Assembly (NCBI GenBank): GCA_935421135.1
Contig: OW285190.1
Span: 2,170,001 to 2,234,000, forward strand
DNA length: 64,000 nucleotides
Direction: 5' to 3'
Source: Bugulina stolonifera
Taxonomy: Eukaryota > Bryozoa > Gymnolaemata > Cheilostomatida > Bugulidae
Of this stretch, positions 8,922 through 20,700 are shown in pieces. The notes beneath the pieces were generated by a model. It ran no database searches and was not told the DNA's origin. It saw only the letters and a list, made by a program, of their open reading frames with translations. The position numbers and the translations under genes are program-made. Position 1 is the first letter of the stretch, and every line of letters starts with the position of its first letter.

Positions 8922-10227
8922 ATGGATACTAACAACATAGTCCAGAACCAAGAAGAGTTATTTGCGGGCTTAACAGACTCACAAATGGATGGAATTATTG
9001 AAGAAGAAGAGTGCAGTCAGAAGAGGAAAGAAGAGGTGGATGCGTTAAAAGAGGCACGGAAGAAGGGGAAAATAATAGGAGTGGGGAGTGTTGCCCGAAA
9101 GGATCTTTCTAACATGGCGGACTTGCCGTCCTCTCCGGAGCGGGCCTCGGATAGGGGCGAGACCACAACATCCAAGAAGTGGAAGAACCCAAAAGGAGAT
9201 GAAATCTGTGCTAGGAAAAAGAAGAAACCCCAGGTGATTGTAATATCAGATGATGATGATGATGATGGCCACGGAGCCGATACGGCTACGGAAGAAGTGG
9301 ATGGTGGTGAGACGTCGAAGGGAAAAAAAGCTACCAAGTCCCCTTGCAAGGGGAAGAAAAAGAGCGGAGGACTAAGCCTGGAGAAAGCTCGTGCAGTGGC
9401 AGCAACCCTAATGTAAGTAGCCCTATTCGTATATCCATAAAACTCCGTACCATCTTTCTCCCGTTTAACCGCTTTGTCGGATCTATATACACCACTTTCG
9501 TTATTGTAGGAGCATGGGAGCGGAGAAGAGGAGCTCTCTGCAGACAACGGTGAAGCTGTCAGAGCTAGAGCCAGGAACTGTGCTAGAAGTGAGTGGAGGT
9601 TCGGCATTCGGAAAAGCATTCTTAGCCAGGGCAAGCTATGTGGATGGCAAGGGGATGAGACATTGCATCAGCTTTCACACCAACATTCGTCACGCCATGC
9701 CCAAGCTAGCGGATACCAAAGAAGAGGAGCTAAAGGACCTTACCCTTCCACCTAGGATCATGGTGTACTTGGGGCAGCAGGAGACCGCTAAAAGACAAAA
9801 CACATTCAACCGTATCGAGAGCGTGTGCTCCCTGCCAGGAGCAGTCATGGAAAAGCTGGCCGGTGACTTGAGAAAGAAGACCTTGGCCCAGTTAGAAGAA
9901 TTTTTTCGAGTGCACACGCTATCTTCATTCCCCGTTGGTTCTGTGCTGGTGGTGACCGCACCCCGACCCACATACGTCCCAAGATGCGGTGATGGTGATA
10001 ATGCGAGCAACTCCATTGCCACCTACGAGTGTCGGATTGAAAACGAAGAAAGAAAGGGAGAGGTCTTCCTTCCGGGACGTCTGGCAGTTTCGATGAAAGA
10101 GCTCCTCCCCTCCGTGATGGTGTACAAGGGACAGAAGACTTCCAAGAGCGGGAGAACATTCTACGATTGTGCCATTCTAGACTCCGTCCTCGACGAGCGT
10201 CTCCTCCCCGCCACTGCACAGTTTTGA
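8922..10227 (+). CDS. Polinton accessory gene, spliced, tandem-domain protein
   Basis: Two exons (8922-9412 and 9510-10227) join in phase across a 97-bp GT-AG intron to give 402 residues. Residues 1-160 are charged and probably disordered: Lys-rich stretches (around 98-103 and 133-148) look like nuclear signals. Residues 105-115 (VIVIS followed by Asp) match a SUMO-interacting motif with its acidic flank. The C-terminal part contains two diverged copies of one domain (about 178-270 and 300-390). Both have a proline-glycine strand start (EPGTVLEV, PVGSVLVV) and end in a proline-led MVY.GQ strand with a following aromatic. The strand-rich pattern would suit a duplicated OB-like fold, perhaps a single-strand DNA-binding protein for replication. 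That is inference, as I do not recognise the family. The frame is intact, unlike the polymerase. Confidence 0.72.
9413..9509 (+). other. Intron in the Polinton accessory gene
   Basis: The donor is GTAAGT after AT and the acceptor is TTATTGTAG. Removing it keeps one open frame from 8922 to 10227. Reading through gives a stop immediately after the donor. Confidence 0.75.
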
Positions 10228-10259
10228 GGCAAAAACTTTTGTCATCCACACTCATTCGT

Positions 10260-10560
10260 GTCTACTTATCAATTGATTTTATATTATTACTCTCAAACTC
10301 GTGTATCATTAGCCTTACTCATATTTTTCATAGTCGTATATCGGTTTTTTATCGATTGATTTTATATTATCACTCTCAAACGTATTGAAAATTAAAACAA
10401 ACTCGTGTATCATTACCCTTACTCATATTTTTCATAGTCGCATATCAAGTTTTTTATCGATTGATTTTATATTATTACTCTCAAACGCATTGAAAATTAA
10501 AACAAACTCGTGTATCATTACCCTGACTCATATTTTTCATAGTCGTATATCATTTATTCT
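10260..10560. repeat. Tandem repeat of about 105 bp, nearly three copies
   Basis: Copies are marked by AAACTCGTGTATCATT at 10295, 10399 and 10504, each followed by CTCATATTTTTCATAGTCG. They lie between the stop of the plus-strand gene and the right terminal repeat. No AATAAA was picked out in the array. Confidence 0.85.
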
Positions 10561-10576
10561 ATAATACATCACACAC

Positions 10577-11110
10577 CATTACTCTAACCCGTATTTTCCT
10601 TCGCTTCGCCGTACTCCAGCCGACAGTCCGGCCGCGAGGGCGGCGACGGGTCGTTGGGGCGGGAGGGCGGGGAGGGTGGGGGATGGGCGGGGGGAGGGCG
10701 GTGTGGGGCCACGGCTGGACTCGCAAACGAGAACCGCCGCGAGGCGGAGGGCGAGGCGGAGGGGAGGGGTGGGGAGGGGCGGGGACGGGTGGAGGGAGGA
10801 CGGGTGGGGTTCGCGGGGCAAGGGGGCGCGCGCGTAGGCGCGCGCTTCCTCGCCCGAGCCATGAGACGGGACGGGGCGCGGGGTTTGGTCTTTAGACTGG
10901 GTTCTGCAGAACAGCCGATGAGGTTTTTGAAACCCCACCCGCGATCGGGGGGTAGGTTCTAGGGCTTTGCACATAGAGTGAGGTTTAGGGGAGGGGAGGG
11001 GGCGAGAGGACGGGTGGGGTGGTCGTCCGCCCGGGGAGTCTTTGGATCTAGGGCTAATAAGACGCGGAAATGGGCGGGTGTCTGTGCAGATCTGCACTGA
11101 CTATACTACT
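10577..11110 (-). repeat. Polinton right terminal inverted repeat
   Basis: It is the reverse complement of 2279-2806 with few differences, ending GCACTGACTATACTACT. On the plus strand, 10656-10712 is a run of G-tracts of three or more bases separated by one to four bases, suited to forming G-quadruplexes. Confidence 0.93.
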
Positions 11111-11116
11111 TGTATA
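11111..11116. repeat. Polinton target site duplication, right
   Basis: TGTATA directly follows the right terminal repeat and is identical to 2273-2278. Confidence 0.9.
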
Positions 11117-13995
11117 TTATCCATCTACAGTATATTTATAAACAATACACGTCCACGTAGATGAGAGTTGGTGAAATAGATGAGTATATGCATGTATGGT
11201 AATGTATACCTGTGAGAGTTAGAGTCAGAATCAACGGTGAGCTATTGCCACTGTGAAAAGGTTTAATTGAGTTGAAGAAAATGGTTTAATTTCAGAATAT
11301 TATTTTCAAAAGAATATTAAAATTTGGGTCCAGTAGTGAGTTGACAATGAGGTAAGATTACGGCTGCAAGCAGTTGACAATGAGGTAACATTACGGCTGC
11401 AAGCAGTCGGAGAGCAGATGCCAGAATATTTAGAACTATTGAATCTGGTGGGTAAGTACTGTATTTCAACTGAGTAAACATGAGCTATTGATCCTAATTC
11501 CAAGTTGTCCTCTCCCAACTTATTAGTCCTGACTTCTTGAAGGATTAGCAAGTTGGGAGAAGACAACTTCAAACTATAATCAATTGCTTATAAAATAAAC
11601 TTGAACCAAATAGTCCACCTACTTACTGAATGCATATGTATACACACTTGCCAAGTGTCCAGACCCCCTTGTTTTTGTGCTTGTCACTACTAACTTTCCA
11701 GCAGTCCTGATTTTTTGTATAAGGCAACAAATGTTACTAAACCTCATAAAACAAGAGATGCAACCTAAAATAAGTCATTTACATTGCATAAAATAGTCCG
11801 AAAGTCACTAAATATTACTAAAATGAGTAATTTGATACCTTTAAGATAAGATTTTTATTCAAATATTATACAACCACACTCTGTCCAGGGAACAGGCGAG
11901 ACCAGATCTTTTGCCCCTGCGCCTTGAGCAAGTATTTATGTATGTATTTTCTCTGCAAAGCCAGAGATCACCATATACAGGTATATGTACCTGTTGATGT
12001 GCTTGTACATGTATATATATGTACATGTAATCAGTGGGATTAGTAGTGCTTATCTACTGTTCATAGTGGCTTCAAAAGTGTCATTTTATTCAAGAACACA
12101 CAACCAGGCAAGGACCCGTGATACATGCAGCTCTTGCTCCAGTGCCTAGCTTTAGCTGTATGGACATGAGACTAGCAGGAGTTGCATCCTGATCTGACAC
12201 ACTAGTAAGAGCATCCAGAGTTACTCCATTTTTAAGTAAAGCTACGGACAAATTGGTGAACTTCTCACTCCCTGCGTGACTTTTACTTGAGTAGGAGGTG
12301 ACTCAGTGGGTTAGAGCGCCTGCCCTGAGGCACGAAAGCAGCTGAAGGTTCAGGGTTCGAATCTCGCTGATGTCTACTGATTACCGAGTCTTTGTACTAC
12401 AGGTGTGCTCCGACCTGCCTACAAGCTGAGAGCAATAAACTTGGCTGATTGCAGCCTTTGTGTTCCATCAACTCTATCGTCAGTGCCCGTCACTGAGTGA
12501 TGCTGTATAGTAATTTTAACACATTTAAAAACCCATTTTGAGCTGACGCAGGTCATGTGATCATATTACAGTCAGTTTGCCAAGCAGGCAGCGCAGGCCT
12601 GCATGCATTTTAACTTTTAGTAACCAATTCACTCTAAATCTATGGAGAGCGTGTAAGTGAAGGTCAATATTGAATAAGCTGAGTACTATCTATTCATGCC
12701 ATGTGTCATACAAGAAGTGTAAATATTATATTCCTGGAACTTGATCAACAGCAAGTGGAACTGCTAAGAGAAATGTGGCGTGGAAAATACATATATTATT
12801 TATTATATTTATTAGTTAATTAAAACCGGGCTAGCACATTAAGAAACAAAATAGAAAAATAAAGAAACAAAATATTCAACTTGCAACTTTTCAACCAGCT
12901 CTAACCCTACCTAGAAAGGTCCTAGTGATACGAATTATAATACATGTAAACATTCCATCAGGAGTTATCCCACCTCTTATAGAGCGTGTAAAAAGGACAC
13001 AACTCCGTATTCCTTCAGCAGTACATAAATCTATGAGATTCAAGCAACATGGCATAGACACGAAAAAGACAATTGCACAAAGCTAGAGTGCAAAGTACAT
13101 CAAACGAATGTCTATGAACACAGCATTAAATATCTTACAGTTCACCAGAAATTGAGTGGGCAGTGGCTTTCAGACAACAGAAAATATGATAAGAATCTAC
13201 CGGTGGCTAAATACGGCTAAATAACGAGAAGATAGACACGACTAAATTAAAAATACAATGACTATATGAATACATATTATAGACCCATTGACAAAAGTAA
13301 CATTAAAAAATAATTAAAATTTGTTTTTGAGGAAGAAAGTGTTACATAAACTTGCAACTCTGCCGGGAAATCTCTAACTGAATAGATATGATACACGAAC
13401 CTAGATTTTCATTTTCTTGAAAAAATAGTAACTCTGAAAACATAGACATAGAGATTATAGACATACATCTACCATTATCTCATAGACATCAACCTACGTG
13501 GTATAGATAAATCAACTATCATAGTATACTTATATGTGCATATGGAGTAGCGTATATGTGATTATATAGACTATATTATAATAAAATAAAACATTCACTT
13601 CGAATAACTGGAAAAATAAATACACACCTATTATTGTATAGATTTGTTACCTAGCAGTGTTTATATGGAATTGTCTCCCTTACTACATATATGTGTATTA
13701 TAATATTATAATGTAGGCCTATATATTAATTATATAACATAAAAAATAACTACTTGCTAAGTCCTTTGTATACACAAGTATTATGGGTTAATAATTATTA
13801 TATAATATTATTATATTACTGATTGGTTACCCAAGTCCTATCACAATGTCATGGAATAAGAAAACCACTAACTAACTCCTGACTGTCAACTTGACTTTCA
13901 GTCAAACTAATTTTGTTCGAAACGCTTTGTTTAAAATACGAAAAAGATTACCGAAAAGCTCGAACTTGCGAGATTAGCCCCTTAGCCCGTATCAT
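11117..13995. other. Intergenic region downstream of the zinc-finger gene
   Basis: AT-rich DNA without convincing exons. It holds a 36-bp direct duplication (about 11337-11407, unit GTTGACAATGAGGTAA...), a SINE-like element near 12.3 kb and simple TA-rich stretches. The 3' untranslated region of the minus-strand zinc-finger gene should lie in its right part. I could not place its end. Confidence 0.5.
12285..12490 (+). mobile_element. tRNA-derived SINE-like element
   Basis: An A-box-like stretch (TGACTCAGTGGGTTAGAGCG at 12298-12317) is followed by a B-box (GGTTCGAATCT near 12354) at tRNA-like spacing, and then by an unrelated tail. The anticodon arm is not that of a normal tRNA, so a SINE head is more likely than a working tRNA. 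Ends and target duplication were not resolved. Confidence 0.5.
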
Positions 13996-14712
13996 CTACT
14001 CCATCTTTGGTGGGGTAGAGGCAGCAGGGGTCTGGCCAAAGGGAAAGAAGAAGGCACCCGTAGAGAAGGGCAGGGTAGGGGAGCCGAAAGCTACCTGACT
14101 GTGCTGTACGAGGTGGGCATAGAATAGCGTTTCATTGGCTACCTTCAGATGGCAGTGTGGACATTCATAGTGAGGCAGCACAGCAGACGTGCTGGCGACT
14201 GCTGCCGCCACCCTGCTCTCATCTGCGTACTCCGACTGAACACCAAACAGTTCTCCACTCAGAGAAGAGGACATGAGAGACGGAGGAGTTGCTTTCACGT
14301 GAGACATGAGGTGGTCCACCAGCCTCTCCTGTCCAGATACAAGTTTACCGCACACCGTACAGCCGTAGTGGTTCTTCAGAGGGTGAGCTAAAGACTCTGC
14401 CACGTGAGAGCACCGTACATGAGCTCTCAGCCCGTCTATCCTTTTGAAGGCTCTACCACAGCTCACTATCGGGCAGAGGTAGGGCTTGAGGTCGCTATGT
14501 CTACTCTGACAGTGCCGCTGCAACTTGTCGTTACGCTTGAACGCAGCACCGCAGTCGGTACAGACAAACTTCCTAGGACCGTGCACGTTCTTAACATGCT
14601 GGGTGAGTCTGTCTCGGAGGTTGAATGTACTGTCACAGTGGTCGCACTTGTACGTCTTGCCGGGAGATGTGGAGTGAGAGAGGATATGCCTCATCAGGGA
14701 GATACGTTTGAC
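13996..14712 (-). CDS. Zinc-finger gene exon 15 (stop)
   Basis: It completes finger 11 and carries fingers 12-16. Fingers 12-14 form a compact array with short linkers, the part most likely to read DNA sequence. Fingers 15 and 16 are spaced by a Ser/Ala-rich linker. The C-terminal tail is Phe/Pro-rich. The stop is at 13996-13998. Confidence 0.95.
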   Translation of the reverse strand, partial: VKRISLMRHILSHSTSPGKTYKCDHCDSTFNLRDRLTQHVKNVHGPRKFVCTDCGAAFKRNDKLQRHCQSRHSDLKPYLCPIVSCGRAFKRIDGLRAHVRCSHVAESLAHPLKNHYGCTVCGKLVSGQERLVDHLMSHVKATPPSLMSSSLSGELFGVQSEYADESRVAAAVASTSAVLPHYECPHCHLKVANETLFYAHLVQHSQVAFGSPTLPFSTGAFFFPFGQTPAASTPPKME

Positions 14713-17700
14713 CTGGAACAAGGAGAGAGGAATATTGTACCTTATGCATCAGAGAGTATATGAGGCTATACAAGGTCATATATACTATACATTGTAAGAA
14801 CCATGTGGGTAATAGAGTGTAGTTATAGATATTAGACATTGGACATAAACAAGCAAAGGTATTGTGTAGGTGGAGTATATGACATACATGTACATGTAGT
14901 ATAGTTATCGTACAGTGTAAATACATGCATAACAATCTAGTAGATAGCCCCAACAACAGGGAAGATGAATTTTCTACTCTAATCCCAGTAGAAGTAGGAT
15001 GGGAGAACAACAAGATATCAAAGTGCATTGGTAATCAAGTAGCAGATATTAACACATTACCACATTACTAATTAATATATATTTCAACTCTTTGGTCGGC
15101 ATGCTCCAGTACAGATACAAATTCCAGGCCAGCATTAAAACAATATTCTATTTGGACTCTAAAAGGGCCATCAATTTTATCTAAAGATAAAATTTTAAGT
15201 TTTTTGCAAATAACAGCTTGAAATGCTGCTTGCACCAGCAAGTGCCCCACACTTAAAACAACCTAATTAGCCTGACATAGGCCTAATATTACAGATTATT
15301 ACATGTGTGGTGGGTTAATAGGCCTAGACTGAGAGCATAGACTGAGTGCATAGACTGAGTGCATAGAATGAGAGCATACGACACAGTACTACTCTACATT
15401 ACATAGTGTAGGCATATGTACTTTGTTTTGTTAGAACGGGCGAGCTGACAACTCCTCACACTACTATAGTATAACATGACGTCATTTAAGCCAACCAGAA
15501 ATAAATTATTGGCTGAATTGATAAGAGTGTCACCAACATTAAATAAGCTTGACTAGACATAGTTGATACCTATTACACAACAGCAGGCACCTTGTCTGAC
15601 ATCAACAGGCACCTTGTAACATGTGCCTGCACCTGCTGACACCTTGCACTACATGTCGAATGCTTACCTTCTCATTGCACTCTGGGCAAGGTACGAGCTG
15701 CTGTGAACACTTCATACGGTGTAGCTCCATATTCTCATCGACTAGTGACTGGCAGTACGTACAGACAGCAGAGAGACAGCCACTTGAACTGTGAGACTTG
15801 CTGTGATTGGCTAACGCAGCTCTAGTCGGCTGGTGGTCGTTACATACCTGTAATAAGTCACATGGCAGGCTAAGATGGGTACACTAAGGTCATGGGAATA
15901 TTTAGGGGCTAAAACACCTGCTCGAAGTGTCAGCTTGGAAGAAGAGGGTTGGCAGGAACTGATATGACACCTTAGGTGCCCTAGAGAGGCTGTAAATGGT
16001 GTGAAATGCACTGACTAAATCACACACATATCTACACTCTTGGATTAACTGTTTGATTTGAGTTAATTAAATGGATGTATTTGTAAAAAATCTAATTGTC
16101 AAAAAACTGGGGATTATGTTCAACATGATGTCTTTTAACAAATTTAAAAACTAATTAATTTGAGAGCCAGAAAGTACCTAACAGTTAGCCTAATTGACAA
16201 AAAATGTTACATCTACCAAAACTTGTAGCTCTAGTTTCACGGTTGGCTAAGGTACATCCTATTCCATACTCCATATAGTATTATAGTCACACATTAACAT
16301 ATATACAATACAGGTAGCATAGTCACACACTAACATATATACTATACAGGTAGCATAGTCACACATAAACATATATACAATACAGGTAGCATAGTCACAT
16401 TCAGATTTAAATTTTCTCTGAAACAGGCGTGACAACTTCACAGGTTGCCAAACTATGGCAATAGACTAAGCTAATATGTAATGGAATATACAATACTAGT
16501 ACCTATAACCTCAGTACTAGAATATGGTATATAAGGTATATTATACCACATGACTGTATTATAGACCTAGTTATAGTGCTATAAATAGGTAGTAAAGGAT
16601 ATGTGAATGGACCAGAAACATTAAGTATATCATTTCCAGGAATTGCTGAGGTGTCACCTACACATGGCTTTACCCTCATCACTCAACAATGGCAAAGATG
16701 TATGGAGCTATTAGAATGGCAATAAAATAAAATAACAGTCTCGGTACAATCTGGACGGTTTTGGCCACAAAGAAAGAAATTGCTGGTGAGAAGAAGAGAA
16801 CAGGAGAGAAACCAGAGCTCCATGGAGATATATGTTAGGTACACGTGGTAATGTGTGGTTCATATGGTACAATATGGTTCACATGGTTCTGGTGGTACAT
16901 ATGGTTGCATGTGAAATGTAATGTGGCCCCACATTTTCTTTCTGTCACATGAGAGGATGAATATTTAAAGTTGAACGCACAAAACTCCTGCCATGACATA
17001 ATATGACTGATTCAATGTAATTAATACGCAGTTTGTCAAGTTACAATGTTATAAATAATTAATATAATGCCATGGCTCTGGTTCCCTGGATGAGAGTTGA
17101 ACATGATTCAACCTTGAACTCTAAACCAGCTGGCAGACTAGTAGGTCACAGAACATCACAGCTTAGAAGTGGTTTGGTTTGTGCTAGTCTGTCATCGTAA
17201 AAGCGGGTTAGTCAACCTGTTAGAGGTAGAGTTTTGTCAAGTGGAGGCAACTCCTATCCACTGCTATAGTCAGATTAATATATCCTGTGTCCGCAGAATG
17301 GCATAAAATTTAATTTAAAAATCATTACTACATCCGGGTGCTGAGAATCTGACGCTTGGAGAAAATTGAATTTTTTAGTTATTGTTTGCATAGTTTCCAA
17401 ATATTGCTGCGTATTTGAACATGATTAACCGGTCATGTGATATGTTATGTATCATTAGACATACATGTATTATATAAAATAGTGGCAGCGAAACTACAGC
17501 CCGACATATTATTAGTTTCATTGCTGGGAAGTCGATTACCGATATTATGCTGCTATGGTGATTCGAGTGGCAATCTACGATCTGTCATCTATTTCGTGGA
17601 ATCTGCTAGCAGAGTGCCAGCGTTACGGTTTTACAATATATATCTCCCAACCCAATCAAGCGTCCAGCCCCTCTGTCTGTCCGTTTGTCTGTAGTAGAGA

Positions 17701-20700
17701 GTGAGGAGAAGAGGGGAGATGGTGAGTAGATAGGGCTAAGGATTGACACACATGATGGGAAAACTAATGAGTATGTTCTAGGAAAGGCAGTCTTCCAAAT
17801 GAGTGTGTACCAACTACCTTGGTAACAGTCATCAGTCCCGCAAATGCTCCAGCTTCACTGGAATTAGAAACCTACCTCCTGAAGTCAGAGAGTCAGATAC
17901 AACCAGATGTTTTCATAGTAGGTCCTTGTATGGACTATCAAAGTTATGGTACTTTCATGAGGAAAGAGGCAAAACAGGGAGGCATAGGCTCTCTAGGGAT
18001 CAACTTTGCTTAGAAAAAAATAGGAAAAGAGAAAAAGGGAGAACGGATGAGAAAGATTGACTTTGGATTAGATGACCCTAATTCTACAGATAAACTGGGC
18101 AGAAAGAATGACTTGCAGAAATGATGCAGATTGAATGGGGGGTGAGGCATAGTCCAAGTACAAAGATAGGAGAGTGGAAATTGTAACCTGCCTGTTTCAA
18201 AGTTATAAATTACTATAAACTCATTCCACCTTGTCAGAGGAATTTCGCAAACTAAATTTTATATCTACTAATTCATCTAATTCTGAATTGGAAACAGTAA
18301 TACAGTTACAGTAATACAGTTACACTTTAGTACTAAATTTGTGTGCAATTAAAACTATATCAAAGTTCTAACTCAAAGCACAAAGATGAAGCTGCATGTA
18401 TTATATTAGTGCTGTGGAAGCAAACTAGACTGTACATACTATATAACTGACACATCGAGGGTAAGAAAAAGGCGCAAAAGTAGAAGAAGACGCGTTTGCC
18501 TGTGCCCAACGAGTTATATACCAGGATATAGATAGCACCTGAAACTAATAGCATACTATGCCATCAACACCCCACAACCCCCTTAATCCTATTCTATAGC
18601 AAACCACAAGTTAAATTCCACTTAATATAAACCGTTAAAACCTTGAGGTAGGTATAAACAGTGGGTGACCTTGGGACCTGTCAAAGTGAAAAAGAGAAAC
18701 CACAAGCTCCCTGCATTGTTTACTAAATGGGGGTTTCTGGGTTGGAATGTGTCGTCCATGTGATTAAGTTGGTGAGTGGATGGATTAAAGAAAGCTGAGA
18801 ATCAATCACTTTGTGTACTTATAAGTTCAATATATGGAGGCTACAGAGATAAATACTACAAGGGAGGAGGTCTACATACACACTTACAAGCATTGTGGTC
18901 TCACAGAACTGGAGAGAAATGGTACAGATTCCTTGTTAACCAGTAGATTTGAAAGTCCATGATGGAATTCCATGAACTGACCGAGTAGGGGGTAGAGTAG
19001 GGGGTAGTGTAGAGGGTAGAGTACAGGGTACAGCAGAGGGTAGTGTAGGGGGTAGAATACAGAGTAGAGTAGGGGGTAGTGTAGAGGGTAGAGTAAGGGA
19101 TAGAGTTTCAGGTCAACTTTACAGATTCGGTATGACCTTCACATTCAATATCCTGTGAATATAGAGTATAGGCTCACCTTACAAACATATGACCTCTGTG
19201 AATGTTCGGTTCTATGATCATACAAATCATTCCAAGTTTGGAATTCCTGCCTACACTCAGCAACCACACACCTAAAAGCAGACAACTCCAAGGGTAATAA
19301 TACACATCAGATACACTCGATGTTTATAAAACTCCTGTAATAGACAAATAACACCTTGAATTTAGTGACCCCTAAAATTTCACAACAAAGTATACCTAGT
19401 GGGCAGTATTAAATTGATATATTGTAATTATTTTAGCCAACAGCAGTATGAAATAAGGCAAGGCACTTTAATTTAGACCCCACTTAACATGATTATGAAC
19501 TGTTAAACCGATAGATAACCTATAAAGATTATTACATGCACTTATCATAAATCCCCAGAAGAATTGAATAATTTAAACAGTGATTTATTATACATATTAT
19601 ATGTATATCTAGGCAATAGTCTACGGCCTTGAACCATTGGATAGGCCTGTTTATTAACTAAACTTTACTAAAATAAAATAGAAATAAAACTAGTTGATGT
19701 AATTTAATGGCAACATAAAGCATGTAATACGTATAATTATTAGCTGATGCTGGACAGTGGCTAATTATCATTTTAATTATATTTTCGATTAATTTTTATT
19801 TTTACAGTTTAGTAATCTTTGTTAGTTAATTCTACAAAGTGGGACATCCTGGTTATGCATGTGTGTGAATAATACGAGTGAAATATACATATTTGAATCA
19901 TTTCTCTTAGTTTTGCTCTCAAATATATTTTTGTTTATAAATTAAAGAAGCTCAGATGCTTCTGACCCTAATCACAGAGACTGAATAAACTCCCTGTGAA
20001 TACATCCATCTCTTTAATTTCTGATGGAACCGAGTTCCGCCATACCAGAAAACCAATTTATGGGTAATATTATCTTTTAATGGTGAAATATTCGTGGAAA
20101 CTCTGCTTTGAGATCAAACTTTTGGATTAAACCATCACTCAGTTCCGTATGGGAGTCTGGATACGAGGAATGTAGCCTTGGTGCTTGTAGGAGGTTGGGG
20201 TGGGGGCCTTTGGTAGCCACAGCAACCCCCACCTCCCTCAAGATCGGTTAAGCAATTGAATCTTCTGAGAATACCATCTTTATAATTAACTCACACATAT
20301 TTTATTGACCAGTTTTCGTTGAAATGCACCAAATCTTTAATAGATGGGCTCATCTCAGAGTTAAATGGTCCGCAGGGAATCAGGTAATTAGCAACTTTAA
20401 TTCATATTTTAAATCTGTACAATTTATCTTTGGAAAATTCTAGTGAATTAAAGCTGTTATGCTAATTTAAATGATTATTATTTCTTGGATTTTAAAACCA
20501 ATTTAAATAAAACCTATCACACAGTGTTAGGGTAGGATTAGTAATAGACGAGATATTCAACAAATATCTGGGCTACTCAACAAAAATCTGGGCTACTCAA
20601 CAAATATCCTGAACTGAAGTCCACTAACTTTACAAGTACATGTATGTTATCATGATCGATGAACAATATTGGCCTAAATGTATTTCTTTTCCTATTACAT

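Larger units (their letters stand above)
2279..11110. mobile_element. Polinton/Maverick-type element, internally deleted
   Basis: The element is 8832 bp long, bounded by terminal inverted repeats of about 530 bp that begin with AG and by a perfect 6-bp target duplication. Inside are a protein-primed family-B DNA polymerase gene (minus strand, broken) and a spliced gene of unknown function (plus strand). Known autonomous Polintons are roughly 15-25 kb and also carry a retroviral-type integrase, packaging ATPase, cysteine protease and capsid genes. None of these is seen here. The clean duplication means the copy is bounded by its original ends. It either integrated already deleted and was mobilised by a relative, or lost its core after insertion. 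It is markedly richer in GC and CpG than its surroundings. Confidence 0.93.

Noticed and set aside
12285..12375. Functional tRNA gene
   Set aside because: The A-box deviates from consensus, the arms do not pair as a cloverleaf and the sequence continues into a SINE-like tail.
18902..18930. A 21-bp exon of the zinc-finger gene with good splice sites
   Set aside because: The flanking exons already join in phase inside finger 9. Including it would break the CX2C spacing.
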